In this document: positions 39,874 through 49,708 of the stretch, one piece after another
How positions within the stretch are numbered: the first letter of the stretch is position 1
Layout: each line of letters opens with the position of its first letter
From: Burkholderia sp. SRS-W-2-2016
GTDB lineage: Bacteria > Pseudomonadota > Gammaproteobacteria > Burkholderiales > Burkholderiaceae
DNA length: 64,000 bases
Reading direction: 5' to 3'
NCBI RefSeq assembly: GCF_001931485.1
Contig: NZ_MSDV01000014.1
Span: 19,159 to 83,158, forward strand
The notes under the pieces: generated by a model
Seen by the model: the letters and a program-made list of their open reading frames with translations, nothing else
Told to the model about the DNA's origin: nothing
The model's database searches: none
Position numbers and translations under genes: made by a program

Positions 39874-41310
39874 ATGTTGCAGAAGACCTACCCGTACTAC
39901 CTCGCCAACGAGCCGGTGGCCGCCAATACCGATCTCGAAGTCACCGACAAATTCAGCGGCGAAGTCGCGACCCGCGTCGCGATGGCCGACGCCGCCGCGA
40001 TCGACAAGGCGATCGGCCACGCGGTCGACGCGATGCCGGCGATGCGCGCGTATCCGCCGTTCAAGCGCCAGGCGGTGCTCGAACACTGCGTGAAGCGCTT
40101 TCGCGAGCGCTACGACGAACTCGCGCTCGCGCTGTGCATCGAGGCGGGCAAGCCGATCAACGATTCGAAGGGCGAGGTCACACGGCTGATCGATACCTTC
40201 AAGGTGGCCGCCGAGGAAAGCGTACGGATCGACGGCGAGATCATCAACCTGCAGATTTCGCCGCGCGCGAACGGCTACCACGGCTACGTGAAGCGTGTGC
40301 CGATCGGGCCGTGCTCGTTTATCTCGCCGTTCAACTTTCCGCTGAACCTGACCGCGCACAAGGTCGCGCCGGCGCTGGCCGCGGGCGTGCCGTTCGTGCT
40401 GAAGCCGGCGAGCCGCACGCCGGTCGGCGCGCTGATCATCGGCGAGATTCTTGCCGAGACCGATCTGCCGAAAGGCGCGTTCTCGATCCTGCCCGCGCAT
40501 CGCGACGGCGCCGATCTGTTCACCACCGACGAGCGTTTCAAGCTGCTGTCGTTCACCGGCTCGCCGGCGGTTGGCTGGGATCTGAAGGCCCGGGCCGGCA
40601 AGAAGAAGGTGATTCTGGAGCTGGGCGGCAACGCGGCGGCGATCGTCGACGGCGATCAGGCGGCCAAGCTCGACTACGTGGTCGAGCGGCTCGCGTTCGG
40701 CGCGTTCTATCAGTCGGGGCAGAGCTGCATCGGCGTGCAGCGGATTCTGGTGCACGCGAGCGTCTACGACGCGCTGCGCGAGAAGCTGATCGCGAAGACG
40801 AAGTCGCTGGTGATGGGCGACCCGAAGGACGAGAAGACCTTCGTCGGACCGATGATCTCGGAATCGGAGGCCAGACGCCTTGCCGGCTGGATGGACGGCG
40901 CGGTGAAGGCCGGCGCGAAGATCATCGCGGGCGGCAAGGTCGACGGCGCGATGTTCGAGGCGACGCTGCTCGAAGGCGTGAAGCGCGACACCGATCTGTA
41001 TCGCAAGGAGGCGTTCGGGCCGGTCGCGGTGCTCGAGCGTTTCGACGATTTCGAGGCGGCGCTCGCGCAGGTCAACGACAGCGACTTCGGCCTGCAGGCG
41101 GGCGTGTTCACCGATTCGCTCGCGCATGCACATCGCGCATGGGACGCGCTGGAGGTCGGCGGGGTGGTGATCAACGATATCCCGTCGTTCCGCGTCGACA
41201 ATATGCCGTACGGCGGCGTGAAGGACTCGGGGCTCGGCCGCGAGGGCGTGCGCTACGCGATCGAGGACATGACCGAGATGCGGCTGATGGTGATGCGCGA
41301 GACGTGGTGA
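39874..41310 (+). CDS. Aldehyde dehydrogenase family protein
   Basis: A 478-residue NAD(P)-dependent aldehyde dehydrogenase. The catalytic cysteine is in SGQSCIGVQRI (near 285), the general base glutamate in ILELGGNAA (near 250), and the nucleotide region in SFTGSPAVGW. GAGAACGC with AAGGAGA lies before the start; GTG 39871 immediately ahead of ATG 39874 is an equal alternative. It forms a two-gene operon with the ThDP enzyme, suggesting that it oxidises that enzyme's product or a related aldehyde. Subfamily resembles lactaldehyde/phosphonate-aldehyde dehydrogenases but the substrate is unproven. Confidence 0.9.
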   Translation: MLQKTYPYYLANEPVAANTDLEVTDKFSGEVATRVAMADAAAIDKAIGHAVDAMPAMRAYPPFKRQAVLEHCVKRFRERYDELALALCIEAGKPINDSKGEVTRLIDTFKVAAEESVRIDGEIINLQISPRANGYHGYVKRVPIGPCSFISPFNFPLNLTAHKVAPALAAGVPFVLKPASRTPVGALIIGEILAETDLPKGAFSILPAHRDGADLFTTDERFKLLSFTGSPAVGWDLKARAGKKKVILELGGNAAAIVDGDQAAKLDYVVERLAFGAFYQSGQSCIGVQRILVHASVYDALREKLIAKTKSLVMGDPKDEKTFVGPMISESEARRLAGWMDGAVKAGAKIIAGGKVDGAMFEATLLEGVKRDTDLYRKEAFGPVAVLERFDDFEAALAQVNDSDFGLQAGVFTDSLAHAHRAWDALEVGGVVINDIPSFRVDNMPYGGVKDSGLGREGVRYAIEDMTEMRLMVMRETW

Positions 41311-41623
41311 GGTGACGCGCGGGGCCTCGGGCGCCGCTGTCATGCCCCTGTCGTCTGTGCGCTCTACGCTGCGGGCGAAGCAGGCTCGGGGCTGGGCCGC
41401 CGCGCCCGGCCGCGCCGGCCCAGCCCGCCGCCACGAGCATCTGTGCTGAAGTGCTACAATACCGGCCTTTCGGCGGTCGTTTCCGCCGACCGGAGCCGGT
41501 GTATTGCCCGAACTCCGACGGGCCTCGCGCGCAACGCCGTGGCTCCACCTTCATTCTGATGCCCACGCGGTCCCGACCGCTGTCGCGCGCATCGCGCCAC
41601 GCGCATTTTTAGCGAAAGCCACC
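41311..41623. other. Intergenic region and long leader of rhlE
   Basis: 313 bp. A strong hairpin with arms GGCTGGGCCG and CGGCCCAGCC (41390-41425, no T-run) may end the ThDP-aldehyde dehydrogenase transcript. A -10-like TACAAT is at 41455-41460 with no good -35. Transcription near 41467 would give a leader of about 157 nt containing a hairpin TCGGCGG/CCGCCGA (41470-41489). Long leaders are common for cold-regulated RNA helicase genes. Confidence 0.55.
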
Positions 41624-43090
41624 ATGTCCGACACAGCCGTCACGCCCAGCACTGAGACTTTTGATCAATTCGGTCTCGCGCCAGACATCCTGAAAGCCAT
41701 CAAGGAGTCGGGCTACACGACGCCCACGCCGATCCAGGCGCAGGCAATCCCCGTCGTGCTGTCGGGCCGTGACGTGATGGGCGCCGCGCAGACCGGCACC
41801 GGCAAGACCGCGAGCTTCTCGCTGCCGATCATCCAGCGTCTGCTGCCGCAAGCCAATACCAGCGCGTCGCCGGCGCGCCATCCGGTGCGCGCGCTGATCC
41901 TCACGCCGACCCGCGAACTGGCCGACCAGGTCGCCGCCAACGTGCAGTCGTACGCGAAGCACACCGCGCTGCGCAGCGCGGTGGTGTTCGGCGGCGTCGA
42001 TATGAATCCGCAGTCCGACCAGCTGCGCCGCGGCGTCGAAATCCTGATCGCGACGCCGGGCCGTCTGCTCGACCACGTGCAGCAGAAGACCGCGAACCTC
42101 GGTCAGGTGCAGATGCTGGTGCTCGACGAAGCCGACCGCATGCTCGACATGGGCTTCCTGCCGGACCTGCAGCGCATCCTGAACCTGCTGCCGAAGGAGC
42201 GTCAGACGCTGCTGTTCTCGGCGACGTTCTCCGGCGAAATCAAGAAGCTGGCCGCCACTTATCTGCGCAACCCGCAGACCATCGAAGTCGCGCGCAGCAA
42301 CTCGACCGCCACCAACGTCACGCAGATCGTCTACGAGGTCGCCGAGGGCGACAAGACCGGCGCGGTCGTGCAACTGATCCGCGAGCGCGGTCTGAAGCAG
42401 GTGATCGTGTTCTGCAACAGCAAGATCGGCGCGAGCCGGCTCGCGCGCAGCCTCGAACGCGACGGCGTGGTCGCGACCGCGATTCACGGCGACCGTTCGC
42501 AGAGCGAGCGCATGCAGGCGCTCGACGCGTTCAAGCGCGGCGAAGTCGAAGCACTGGTCGCGACCGACGTGGCCGCGCGCGGTCTCGATATCGCCGAACT
42601 GCCGGCGGTGATCAACTTCGACCTGCCGTTCAACGCGGAAGACTACGTGCACCGGATCGGCCGTACGGGCCGCGCGGGCGCATCGGGCGACGCGCTGTCG
42701 CTGTGCAGCCCGAACGAGCGCAAGCAGCTCGCCGACATCGAAAAACTGATCAAGCGCCCGCTCGAACTGCAGCGCCTGACCGTCGATGCGCCGGTGCGTC
42801 ACCGTCACGAAGATCGTCCGCCGCGCCGCGAACGCAGCGACGCACGCGACGAGCGCAGCCGCCGCCGTCCGGGTGGCGCATCGGGTTCGTATGACCGGCC
42901 GCATCATCATCGCGCGCAGCCCGTCGACGATTTCTTCCTGAAGCCGTACGAGCCGTCGCCGGCTTCGGTGCGCAAGGTCGAGGAAACGGCGGGGTCGAAC
43001 GGCGGTGCGCCGCAGAAGCCGGCGCCGAAGCGTCAACTGGCCGCGCTGCTCGGTGGTTTGGGAATGCCGCGCAAGACGTCGTCGTCCTGA
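41624..43090 (+). CDS. rhlE: ATP-dependent RNA helicase RhlE
   Basis: A 488-residue DEAD-box helicase. Motifs in order: Q motif near residue 25 (PTPIQAQAIP), I AQTGTGKT, Ia PTRELADQ, Ib TPGRLLDH, II DEAD (LVLDEADRMLDMGF), III SAT, V VATDVAARGLDI and VI HRIGRTGRAG. The C-terminal tail from about residue 380 is basic and Arg/Ser/His-rich, typical of RhlE proteins that act in ribosome assembly and RNA decay. ATG 41624 has a weak ribosome-binding site. It is convergent with gluQRS. Confidence 0.96.
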   Translation: MSDTAVTPSTETFDQFGLAPDILKAIKESGYTTPTPIQAQAIPVVLSGRDVMGAAQTGTGKTASFSLPIIQRLLPQANTSASPARHPVRALILTPTRELADQVAANVQSYAKHTALRSAVVFGGVDMNPQSDQLRRGVEILIATPGRLLDHVQQKTANLGQVQMLVLDEADRMLDMGFLPDLQRILNLLPKERQTLLFSATFSGEIKKLAATYLRNPQTIEVARSNSTATNVTQIVYEVAEGDKTGAVVQLIRERGLKQVIVFCNSKIGASRLARSLERDGVVATAIHGDRSQSERMQALDAFKRGEVEALVATDVAARGLDIAELPAVINFDLPFNAEDYVHRIGRTGRAGASGDALSLCSPNERKQLADIEKLIKRPLELQRLTVDAPVRHRHEDRPPRRERSDARDERSRRRPGGASGSYDRPHHHRAQPVDDFFLKPYEPSPASVRKVEETAGSNGGAPQKPAPKRQLAALLGGLGMPRKTSSS

Positions 43091-43128
43091 TGAGGACCAC
43101 GCTCGACGTGCAATGCGTCGAGTGAATG

Positions 43129-43154
43129 CCGCGGCGCCGGACGCCGCGGATTTT
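43129..43154 (+). terminator. Terminator of rhlE
   Basis: Stem CCGCGGCG / CGCCGCGG with a short loop, followed by ATTTTG. A smaller stem CTCGACG / CGTCGAG at 43102-43122 lies just before it. Confidence 0.8.
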
Positions 43155-43166
43155 GCAGGATGCGGC

Positions 43167-44057
43167 TCACTGCGAGCCGCGAATCTCCAGCCGTTTCGCC
43201 CAGGCCGCCGTCGCGGCGCTGTAGAACTGTTCCAGCGTGCCGGTCGGCTCACTGCCTAGATCCAGTCCCAGATGCGTAGCCGCCGCGCGTAGCGCGTCGA
43301 GCGGCCGGTCGCTGTCGAGCGCGGTCGCGCCGTTCTGCTTGCTCAGCTTGTCGCCGTGTTCGTTCGTGACGACCGGCACATGCAGATAGGCGGGCGTCGC
43401 GACACCGAGGCAATGTTGCAGATAAATCTGCCGCGCGGTCGAATCCAGCAGATCCGCGCCGCGCACGATGTGCGTGATCCCCGCGTCCGCGTCGTCCACC
43501 ACCACCGCCAGTTGATACGCCCATTGATCGTCCGCGCGACGCAGCACGAAGTCGCCGACTTCCGTCGCGAGATTCTGCGTTTGCGGGCCCTTCCAGCGAT
43601 CGTCGAATGTGATGATGGCCGCGTCGCCGTCGGGCACCCGCAGCCGCCATGCGCGTTCCGGCTTGCCGTGCAGACCGCTACGGCAGGTGCCGGGGTAGGC
43701 GAGCGTGGTGTTGCGCGCGTGCGCGTGCAGCAGCGAATCGGCGATTTCGCGGCGCGTGCAGCCGCACGGATAGACGAGGCCGCTGGCCTTCAGTTGTTCG
43801 AGCGCCTGCTGGTAACGCGCGAGGTGCTGGCTTTGCCACAGCGGGGTGGCGTCCGCGCGCATACCGAAGCGTTCGAGCGTGGCGAGGATGTCCTCGGCCG
43901 CGCCGCGCACGGTGCGCGGTCCGTCGATGTCTTCGATGCGCACCAGCCATTCGCCGCGATGCGCGCGCGCGTCCAGCCAGCTGGCGAGCGCGCTGACCAG
44001 CGAGCCGAAATGCAGCGGGCCGGTCGGCGACGGCGCGAAGCGTCCGCGATAGGTCAT
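43167..44057 (-). CDS. gluQ: Glutamyl-Q tRNA(Asp) synthetase
   Basis: A 296-residue truncated GluRS paralogue that glutamylates queuosine at position 34 of tRNA(Asp). The HIGH-equivalent is [11 protein letters not shown], the KMSKS-equivalent KLSKQNG; the zinc cysteines are in YPCGCTRRE and the later GTC. The absence of the C-terminal anticodon-binding domain (normal GluRS is about 470 residues) identifies GluQRS. It has ATG 44057 and sits between rhlE and trhO on the minus strand. Confidence 0.95.
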   Translation of the reverse strand: MTYRGRFAPSPTGPLHFGSLVSALASWLDARAHRGEWLVRIEDIDGPRTVRGAAEDILATLERFGMRADATPLWQSQHLARYQQALEQLKASGLVYPCGCTRREIADSLLHAHARNTTLAYPGTCRSGLHGKPERAWRLRVPDGDAAIITFDDRWKGPQTQNLATEVGDFVLRRADDQWAYQLAVVVDDADAGITHIVRGADLLDSTARQIYLQHCLGVATPAYLHVPVVTNEHGDKLSKQNGATALDSDRPLDALRAAATHLGLDLGSEPTGTLEQFYSAATAAWAKRLEIRGSQ

Positions 44058-44112
44058 GGGTGTGAGGGAGAGAGGGCGGCGTCAGGGTGGCGCCGCCCGC
44101 GGCCCGCCGCGC

Positions 44113-44976
44113 TTACGCGGCGCAGGCCGCCGTGCTGTCCGGATGGCACGCCGGACAGGTCTTGCCCGCCACGTACAGCGGCGATTGCTGCTGCTCGGGC
44201 GTGACCACTGCGCGGCAGCCGAAGCATTGAGTGGTGGCCGACGGCTCCAGTTGCGGGTTCAGCGCGGTGCGATAGTCGAACACGAAGCAGTCGCCGTGAT
44301 AATGCGCGCCGCCGACTTCCTCGAAGTACTTCAGGATGCCGCCTTCGAGCTGATAGACGTGGTCGATGCCGACTTCCTTCATATGGATCGCGGCCTTCTC
44401 GCAACGGATCCCGCCGGTGCAGAACGACACCACGGTCTTGCCTTCGAGGTCCGCGCGATTGTTCTCGATCACTTCGGGAAATTCGCTGAACTTCGTGATG
44501 CGGTAGTCGAGCGCGTTGTCGAACGTGCCGACGTCGACTTCGAACGCATTGCGGGTGTCGAGCATCACGACCGGGCGGCCTTCGTCGTCATGGCCGCGGT
44601 CGAGCCAGCCCTTCAGCGTCGGCGCGTCGACGAACGGCGCGCGGCCGAGCTCGGGGCGAATCGCCGGCTTTTTCATCGTGATGATTTCGCGCTTGAGCTT
44701 GACCAGCATGCGCGTGAACGGCTGCGAATCCGACACGCTTTCCTTGAATTGCAGGTTCGCGAACTTGCCTTCGAACAGCGGATCGTGACGGATGTAGTGA
44801 ATGAACGCGTCGGTGTTCTCGCGCGAGCCGGCGACGAACAGGTTGATGCCTTCCGGCGCGAGCAGCACGGTGCCGCGCAGGCCGAGCGCGTTGCAGCGCT
44901 CGGTGACGAGGGGGCGCCAGGCGGCGGTGTCTTCGATGGTCGCGAATTGATACGCGGCGAGATTGACGATACTCAT
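44113..44976 (-). CDS. trhO: tRNA uridine(34) hydroxylase TrhO (rhodanese domain)
   Basis: A 287-residue YceA/TrhO protein. The N-terminal ferredoxin-like part ([19 protein letters not shown], shortened here) precedes a rhodanese domain with the active cysteine in [12 protein letters not shown]. The C-terminus has CFGCR and CPAC pairs that likely bind zinc. TrhO hydroxylates U34 of tRNAs, giving 5-hydroxyuridine; its neighbour gluQ also modifies an anticodon, although the two target different tRNAs. The genes are 55 bp apart on the same strand and could be co-transcribed. Confidence 0.93.
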   Translation of the reverse strand: MSIVNLAAYQFATIEDTAAWRPLVTERCNALGLRGTVLLAPEGINLFVAGSRENTDAFIHYIRHDPLFEGKFANLQFKESVSDSQPFTRMLVKLKREIITMKKPAIRPELGRAPFVDAPTLKGWLDRGHDDEGRPVVMLDTRNAFEVDVGTFDNALDYRITKFSEFPEVIENNRADLEGKTVVSFCTGGIRCEKAAIHMKEVGIDHVYQLEGGILKYFEEVGGAHYHGDCFVFDYRTALNPQLEPSATTQCFGCRAVVTPEQQQSPLYVAGKTCPACHPDSTAACAA

Positions 44977-45328
44977 GTGTGGTCAGCGGTAAAAATGGCC
45001 GGCGTGGCGAGGGGCGTTGCGCCGCCCCGGAAGCCCACTGGGGCGCGCGGTGAGCTGCGCGGTTGGGCGCGGGCGTGGGTCCGGGGTTGGATCCATTCGC
45101 GGCCACGTCGAATCAGGCGAAACCGCTATTATCCCTCAAGCCGGCGTTTTGCCCGGCGTGGCCGAAACACTATAAGGTTGCGCTAGCGCAAAGACCGGCG
45201 AGTAATTCCGTAAAAGCCCTTGCCATACCCGCGCAAAAACCGTCACGCCAACCCCGTCCTGGCCACCCGGCCAACGCGCGGTTTCGACCTGAAATCCGCG
45301 CAACGCTGGGGTTACAATGTCGCCCATC
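44977..45328. other. Divergent intergenic region, trhO / dnaE
   Basis: 352 bp with no gene. It contains a perfect 14-bp palindrome TTGCGCTAGCGCAA (45178-45191) directly after a TATAAG, which could be an operator or hairpin, and the dnaE promoter candidate near its end. A minus-strand -10-like element (complement of 45127-45132) might serve trhO. Confidence 0.5.
45289..45318 (+). promoter_or_regulatory. Near-leaderless promoter of dnaE
   Basis: CTGAAA (45289-45294) and TACAAT (45313-45318) are 18 bp apart. A start about 7 nt on, near 45325, would leave a leader of only about 4 nt before ATG 45329 and would exclude ATG 45317, which lies inside the -10 box. Confidence 0.5.
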
Positions 45329-48300
45329 ATGTCAGATCCCCGCTTCGTTCATCTCCGCGTTCACTCCGAATTTTCGATTGCCGACGGCATCGTGCGACTC
45401 GACGACATCGTCAAGTCGGCGGCCAAAGACGGTCAGGGCGCGCTCGCGCTCACCGACCTCGGCAATGCGTTCGGCCTCGTCCGTTTCTATCAGGAAGCGC
45501 GCGGCAAAGGGGTCAAACCCATTGCCGGCTGCGACGTCTGGATCACTAATCCGGACGACCGCGACAAGCCTTCCCGTCTGCTGCTGCTGGTCAAGGACCG
45601 GCGCGGCTATCTGAACCTGTGCGAACTGCTCAGCAAGGCGTCGCTGACCAACCAGTATCGCGGCCGCGCGGAACTCGAAGCCGGCTGGCTCGAAACCGAG
45701 CTGGGCGAAGGGCTGCTCGCGCTGTCGGGCGCGCAATACGGCGATATCGGTCTCGCGCTTGCGGCCGGCAACGAAGAGGCGGCCAGGCGCAACGCGCTCC
45801 ATTGGGCGAAGGTATTCCCGGGCGGCTTCTATATCGAGTTGCAGCGCAGCGGTCAGCCGGGCGGCGAGCAATACGTGCAGCAGGCGGTCGCGCTGGCGGC
45901 GGCGTTGAAACTGCCGGTCGTCGCGACCCATCCGATGCAGTTCATGACACCGGACGACTTCACCGCGCACGAAGCGCGCGTGTGTATCTCGGAAGGCGAC
46001 ATCCTCGCGAATCCGCGTCGCCAGAAGCGCTTCACGGCCGAGCAGTATTTCCGCACTCAAGAAGAGATGGCCGCGCTGTTCGCGGACATCCCGTCGGCGC
46101 TCGCCAACACCGTGCAGATCGCCAAGCGCTGCAATCTGACGCTCGAACTCGGCAAGCCGAAGCTGCCGCTATTCCCGACGCCGGACGGCATGTCGCTCGA
46201 CGATTACCTCGTACAGCTGTCGAAAGAGGGCCTCGAAAAGCGCCTCGAACAGCTGTATCCGGACACGGCCGAGCGCGACGCGCAGCGCGCGACCTACTAC
46301 GAGCGGCTCGAATTCGAGTGCGGCACGATCATCAAGATGGGCTTTCCGGGCTACTTCCTGATCGTTGCGGACTTTATCAACTGGGCCAAGAACAACGGCG
46401 TGCCGGTCGGCCCGGGCCGGGGCTCCGGCGCCGGTTCGCTGGTCGCGTACGCGCTCGGCGTGACCGACCTCGATCCGCTGCGCTACAACCTGCTGTTCGA
46501 GCGTTTTCTGAATCCGGAGCGGGTGTCGATGCCCGACTTCGACATCGACTTCTGCCAGCACGGCCGCGATCGCGTGATCCAGTACGTGAAGGAAAAGTAC
46601 GGCGCGAACGCGGTGTCGCAGATCGCGACGTTCGGCACGATGGCGGCGAAGGCGGCGGTGCGCGACATCGGCCGGGTGCTCGATCTCGGCTACATGTTCA
46701 CCGACGGCATCGCGAAGCTGATTCCGTTCAAGCCCGGCAAGCACGTGACCATCGCCGACGCGATGAAGGAAGAGCCGCTGCTGCAGGAGCGCTTCGATAA
46801 CGAAGACGAAGTGCACCAGCTGCTCGAACTCGCGCAGCGCGTGGAAGGCTTGACGCGTAACGTCGGCATGCACGCGGGCGGCGTGCTGATCGCGCCCGGT
46901 AAGCTGACCGATTTCTGCCCGCTGTACACGCAGGGCGACGAAAGCGGCGTGGTCAGCCAGTACGACAAGGACGACGTCGAAGCGGTCGGCCTCGTGAAGT
47001 TCGACTTTCTGGGTCTGACCACGCTGACGATTCTCGACTGGGCCGAGCGTTACATTCGCCGTCTCGATCCGTCGAAGCAGGACTGGTCGCTCGCCCAGGT
47101 GCCGCTCGACGACCCCGCGTCGTTCTCGATCCTGAAGAAAGCGAATACGGTCGCCGTGTTCCAGCTGGAAAGCCGCGGCATGCAGGGCATGCTGAAGGAC
47201 GCGCAGCCCGACCGCTTCGAGGACATCATCGCGCTGGTCGCGTTGTACCGTCCGGGTCCGATGGACCTGATCCCGAGTTTCTGCGCGCGTAAGCACGGCC
47301 GCGAAGTGGTCGAGTATCCGGATCCGCGCGTCGAACCTGTTCTGAAAGAGACCTACGGCATCATGGTCTATCAGGAGCAGGTGATGCAGATGGCGCAGAT
47401 CATCGGCGGCTACTCGCTCGGCGGCGCCGACCTGCTGCGTCGCGCGATGGGTAAGAAAAAGCCCGAGGAAATGGCCAAGCACCGCGAGATCTTCGCGGAG
47501 GGCGCGGCCAGGAACGGGCTCACGCGCGAGAAAGCGGACGAAACCTTCGACCTGATGGAGAAGTTCGCGGGCTACGGCTTCAACAAGTCGCACGCGGCCG
47601 CGTATGCATTGCTCGCGTACCACACCGCGTGGCTGAAGGCGCACCATCCGGCCGAATTCATGGCGGCCAACATGTCGCTCGCGATGGACGACACGGACAA
47701 GGTCAAGATCCTGTTCGAAGACTGCCTCGCGAACAAGATGGCGGTGCTGCCGCCGGACGTGAACCAGTCCGCGTACCGCTTCGAGCCGGTCGCGGAAGCC
47801 GACGGCAAGCGCTCGCGCACGATCCGCTACGGTCTGGGCGCGATCAAGGGCAGCGGCCAGAACGCGATCGAGGAAATCCTGCGCGCGCGTGAAGAAGGCG
47901 CGTTCATCGATATCTTCGATTTCTGCAATCGGGTCGATCGCCGTATTGTCAATCGCCGCACGATCGAGGCGCTGATCCGCGCCGGCGCGTTCGATTCGCT
48001 GCATGCGAATCGCGCGCAATTGATCGCGTCGGTGTCGCTGGCAATGGAAGCGGCCGAGCAGGCGGCGGCCAATGCGTTGCAGGCAGGCCTGTTCGATATG
48101 GGCGATGCGCCGTCGCAAGGTCACGAGCTGATCGACGAGGCGGAGTGGCCGGAAAAGCGCAAGCTGCAGGAAGAAAAGGGCGCGCTCGGCTTCTATCTGT
48201 CGGGCCACCTGTTCAACGCCTATAAGGACGAAGTGCGCCGCTTCGTGCGCCAGAAGATCGGCGATCTGAAGGAAGGGCGCGACAAGCTGGTCGCCGGCGT

Positions 48301-48889
48301 GATCGTGTCGCTGCGCACGCAGATGACCCAGCGCGGCAAGATGCTGATCGCGCTGCTCGACGACGGCAGCGGCCAGTGCGAAGTGACCGTCTTCAACGAG
48401 GTGTTCGAAGAGCACAAGCAGCTGTTCAAGGAAGACGAACTGCTGGTCGTGCAGGGCTCGGCGCGCAACGACGCGTTCACCGGCGGGATCCGCTTCACCG
48501 TCGAGACGGTGATGGACCTCGGCCGCGCGCGTTGCCGCTACGCGGACTCGGTCAAGGTGCAGATGAACGGCAACGCCGATGCGTTGGCGCTGCGGCGCGT
48601 GCTCGAAGCGCATAGCGCGGGCAAGGACGTGCCCGCGGCGGCGCCGGCTCCGGCGCCGGCCGCGCGCGGTAACGGTGGCAATGGCGGCGGGCGGGGCGGC
48701 TTCGGCGGCGACCGGCAGCGTCAGCCGGTGCAGATTCCGAACGGACTTGCGGTGCAGATCGTGTATCGCAGCGAGAACGCGCAGGGCGAAATGCGTCTGG
48801 GCGACGCGTGGCGCGTGAAGCCGACCGACGAACTGCTCGCCGCGTTGCGCGGGGAGTTCGCCGGCAGTTCGATCGAGATCGTTTATTGA
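45329..48889 (+). CDS. dnaE: DNA polymerase III alpha subunit
   Basis: A 1,186-residue replicative polymerase of the PolC/DnaE1 C-family. The PHP domain opens the protein (FVHLRVHSEFSIADGIV), the catalytic aspartates are in the PDFDIDFC segment (near residue 400), and the later parts hold tandem helix-hairpin-helix and OB domains (GQCEVTVFNEVFEEH near 1,015). The start is ATG 45329 rather than 45317. A Gly/Ala/Asn-rich stretch (APAPAARGNGGNGGGRGG) near residue 1,110 separates the OB fold from the C-terminal tail and is unusual for the enzyme. Terminator downstream. Confidence 0.97.
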   Translation: MSDPRFVHLRVHSEFSIADGIVRLDDIVKSAAKDGQGALALTDLGNAFGLVRFYQEARGKGVKPIAGCDVWITNPDDRDKPSRLLLLVKDRRGYLNLCELLSKASLTNQYRGRAELEAGWLETELGEGLLALSGAQYGDIGLALAAGNEEAARRNALHWAKVFPGGFYIELQRSGQPGGEQYVQQAVALAAALKLPVVATHPMQFMTPDDFTAHEARVCISEGDILANPRRQKRFTAEQYFRTQEEMAALFADIPSALANTVQIAKRCNLTLELGKPKLPLFPTPDGMSLDDYLVQLSKEGLEKRLEQLYPDTAERDAQRATYYERLEFECGTIIKMGFPGYFLIVADFINWAKNNGVPVGPGRGSGAGSLVAYALGVTDLDPLRYNLLFERFLNPERVSMPDFDIDFCQHGRDRVIQYVKEKYGANAVSQIATFGTMAAKAAVRDIGRVLDLGYMFTDGIAKLIPFKPGKHVTIADAMKEEPLLQERFDNEDEVHQLLELAQRVEGLTRNVGMHAGGVLIAPGKLTDFCPLYTQGDESGVVSQYDKDDVEAVGLVKFDFLGLTTLTILDWAERYIRRLDPSKQDWSLAQVPLDDPASFSILKKANTVAVFQLESRGMQGMLKDAQPDRFEDIIALVALYRPGPMDLIPSFCARKHGREVVEYPDPRVEPVLKETYGIMVYQEQVMQMAQIIGGYSLGGADLLRRAMGKKKPEEMAKHREIFAEGAARNGLTREKADETFDLMEKFAGYGFNKSHAAAYALLAYHTAWLKAHHPAEFMAANMSLAMDDTDKVKILFEDCLANKMAVLPPDVNQSAYRFEPVAEADGKRSRTIRYGLGAIKGSGQNAIEEILRAREEGAFIDIFDFCNRVDRRIVNRRTIEALIRAGAFDSLHANRAQLIASVSLAMEAAEQAAANALQAGLFDMGDAPSQGHELIDEAEWPEKRKLQEEKGALGFYLSGHLFNAYKDEVRRFVRQKIGDLKEGRDKLVAGVIVSLRTQMTQRGKMLIALLDDGSGQCEVTVFNEVFEEHKQLFKEDELLVVQGSARNDAFTGGIRFTVETVMDLGRARCRYADSVKVQMNGNADALALRRVLEAHSAGKDVPAAAPAPAPAARGNGGNGGGRGGFGGDRQRQPVQIPNGLAVQIVYRSENAQGEMRLGDAWRVKPTDELLAALRGEFAGSSIEIVY

Positions 48890-48914
48890 TAAAGCAGATG
48901 TGGCTGATGTAGCG

Positions 48915-48945
48915 GATGCCCGCGCCAGGCGCGCGGGCATCGTTC
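48915..48945. terminator. Terminator between dnaE and the WaaE-like gene
   Basis: Perfect stem GATGCCCGCGC / GCGCGGGCATC with a CAGGC loop, in the gap between convergent genes. T content after the stem is low, so termination may be partial. Confidence 0.75.
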
Positions 48946-48946
48946 C

Positions 48947-49708
48947 TTACCGCCCGCCGGTTTTCTCCAGCCGGGAAATCTTCAGGAACCGGTAATACAC
49001 GGTCTCCGCATTGAACACCGCGATCAGCAGACCGGCGCGGCCGTCCAGAAACCCGCGCCGCAGCACGTAAGTGCGCAAAAACGCCCACAACCCACGCCCG
49101 ATCGCGAGCCGGATGCTGCCTTTCTTGCCGGCCTCGTAGCGCTGCCGCGCGCCGGCCGTCGAATACGCGTCGAGCTTGCGCAGCACCCCCTCGTAGTCCT
49201 CGTACGAGTAGTGCATCAGCTTGCCGGTAAGGCGCTGCGCGGGTGTGTCGAACACCAGCCGCTCGTGCACGAGGTCGTCGGAGAAACGCGCGGTGCCGCG
49301 TTTGAAGAGCCGCGGAATCCAGTCCGGATACCAGCCGCTGTGATGCACCCACTGGCCGCAGAAGCTCGATAGCCGGTCCACCGCGTAGACGTTGGCGGCG
49401 GGCGCCGCGATTGCCGCGCGGATCGACGCGGCCAGTTCCGGCGTGACGATTTCGTCGGCGTCGATCGACAGGATCCAGTCGGTGGTCAGCGCCTCGACCG
49501 CGCGGTTCTTTTGCGGGCCGAAACCCGGCCAGTCGGTCTGTTCGATCACGCGGGCGCCGTTGGCGCGGGCGATCTCGGCGGTGCCGTCGGTGCTGCCGCC
49601 GTCGATTACGACGATCTGGTCGGCGAAGGCCACCGCCTGCAGGCACTCGGCGAGCCGGACCGCCGCGTTGCGGGTGATGAGGGCAACGCCAAGAGTAGTG
49701 TTTTGCAT
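48947..49708 (-). CDS. Glycosyltransferase family 2 (WaaE/KdtX-like)
   Basis: A 253-residue GT-A transferase. [19 protein letters not shown] opens the nucleotide-binding fold, with [15 protein letters not shown] and the DxD motif SIDADEIV (near residue 90), and [12 protein letters not shown] near residue 165. The group includes WaaE, which adds beta-glucose to the lipopolysaccharide inner core, and KdtX homologues. It is divergent from msbA by 219 bp, a usual arrangement in Burkholderiales. The precise sugar is not determinable. ATG 49708 is followed by the family N-terminus. Confidence 0.88.
   Translation of the reverse strand: MQNTTLGVALITRNAAVRLAECLQAVAFADQIVVIDGGSTDGTAEIARANGARVIEQTDWPGFGPQKNRAVEALTTDWILSIDADEIVTPELAASIRAAIAAPAANVYAVDRLSSFCGQWVHHSGWYPDWIPRLFKRGTARFSDDLVHERLVFDTPAQRLTGKLMHYSYEDYEGVLRKLDAYSTAGARQRYEAGKKGSIRLAIGRGLWAFLRTYVLRRGFLDGRAGLLIAVFNAETVYYRFLKISRLEKTGGR

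Noticed and set aside
46169..48940. 923-residue open frame antisense to dnaE
   Set aside because: It is an Arg/His/Leu/Val-rich mirror of a highly expressed gene in high-GC DNA; it has no recognisable domain and dnaE accounts for the coding signal.
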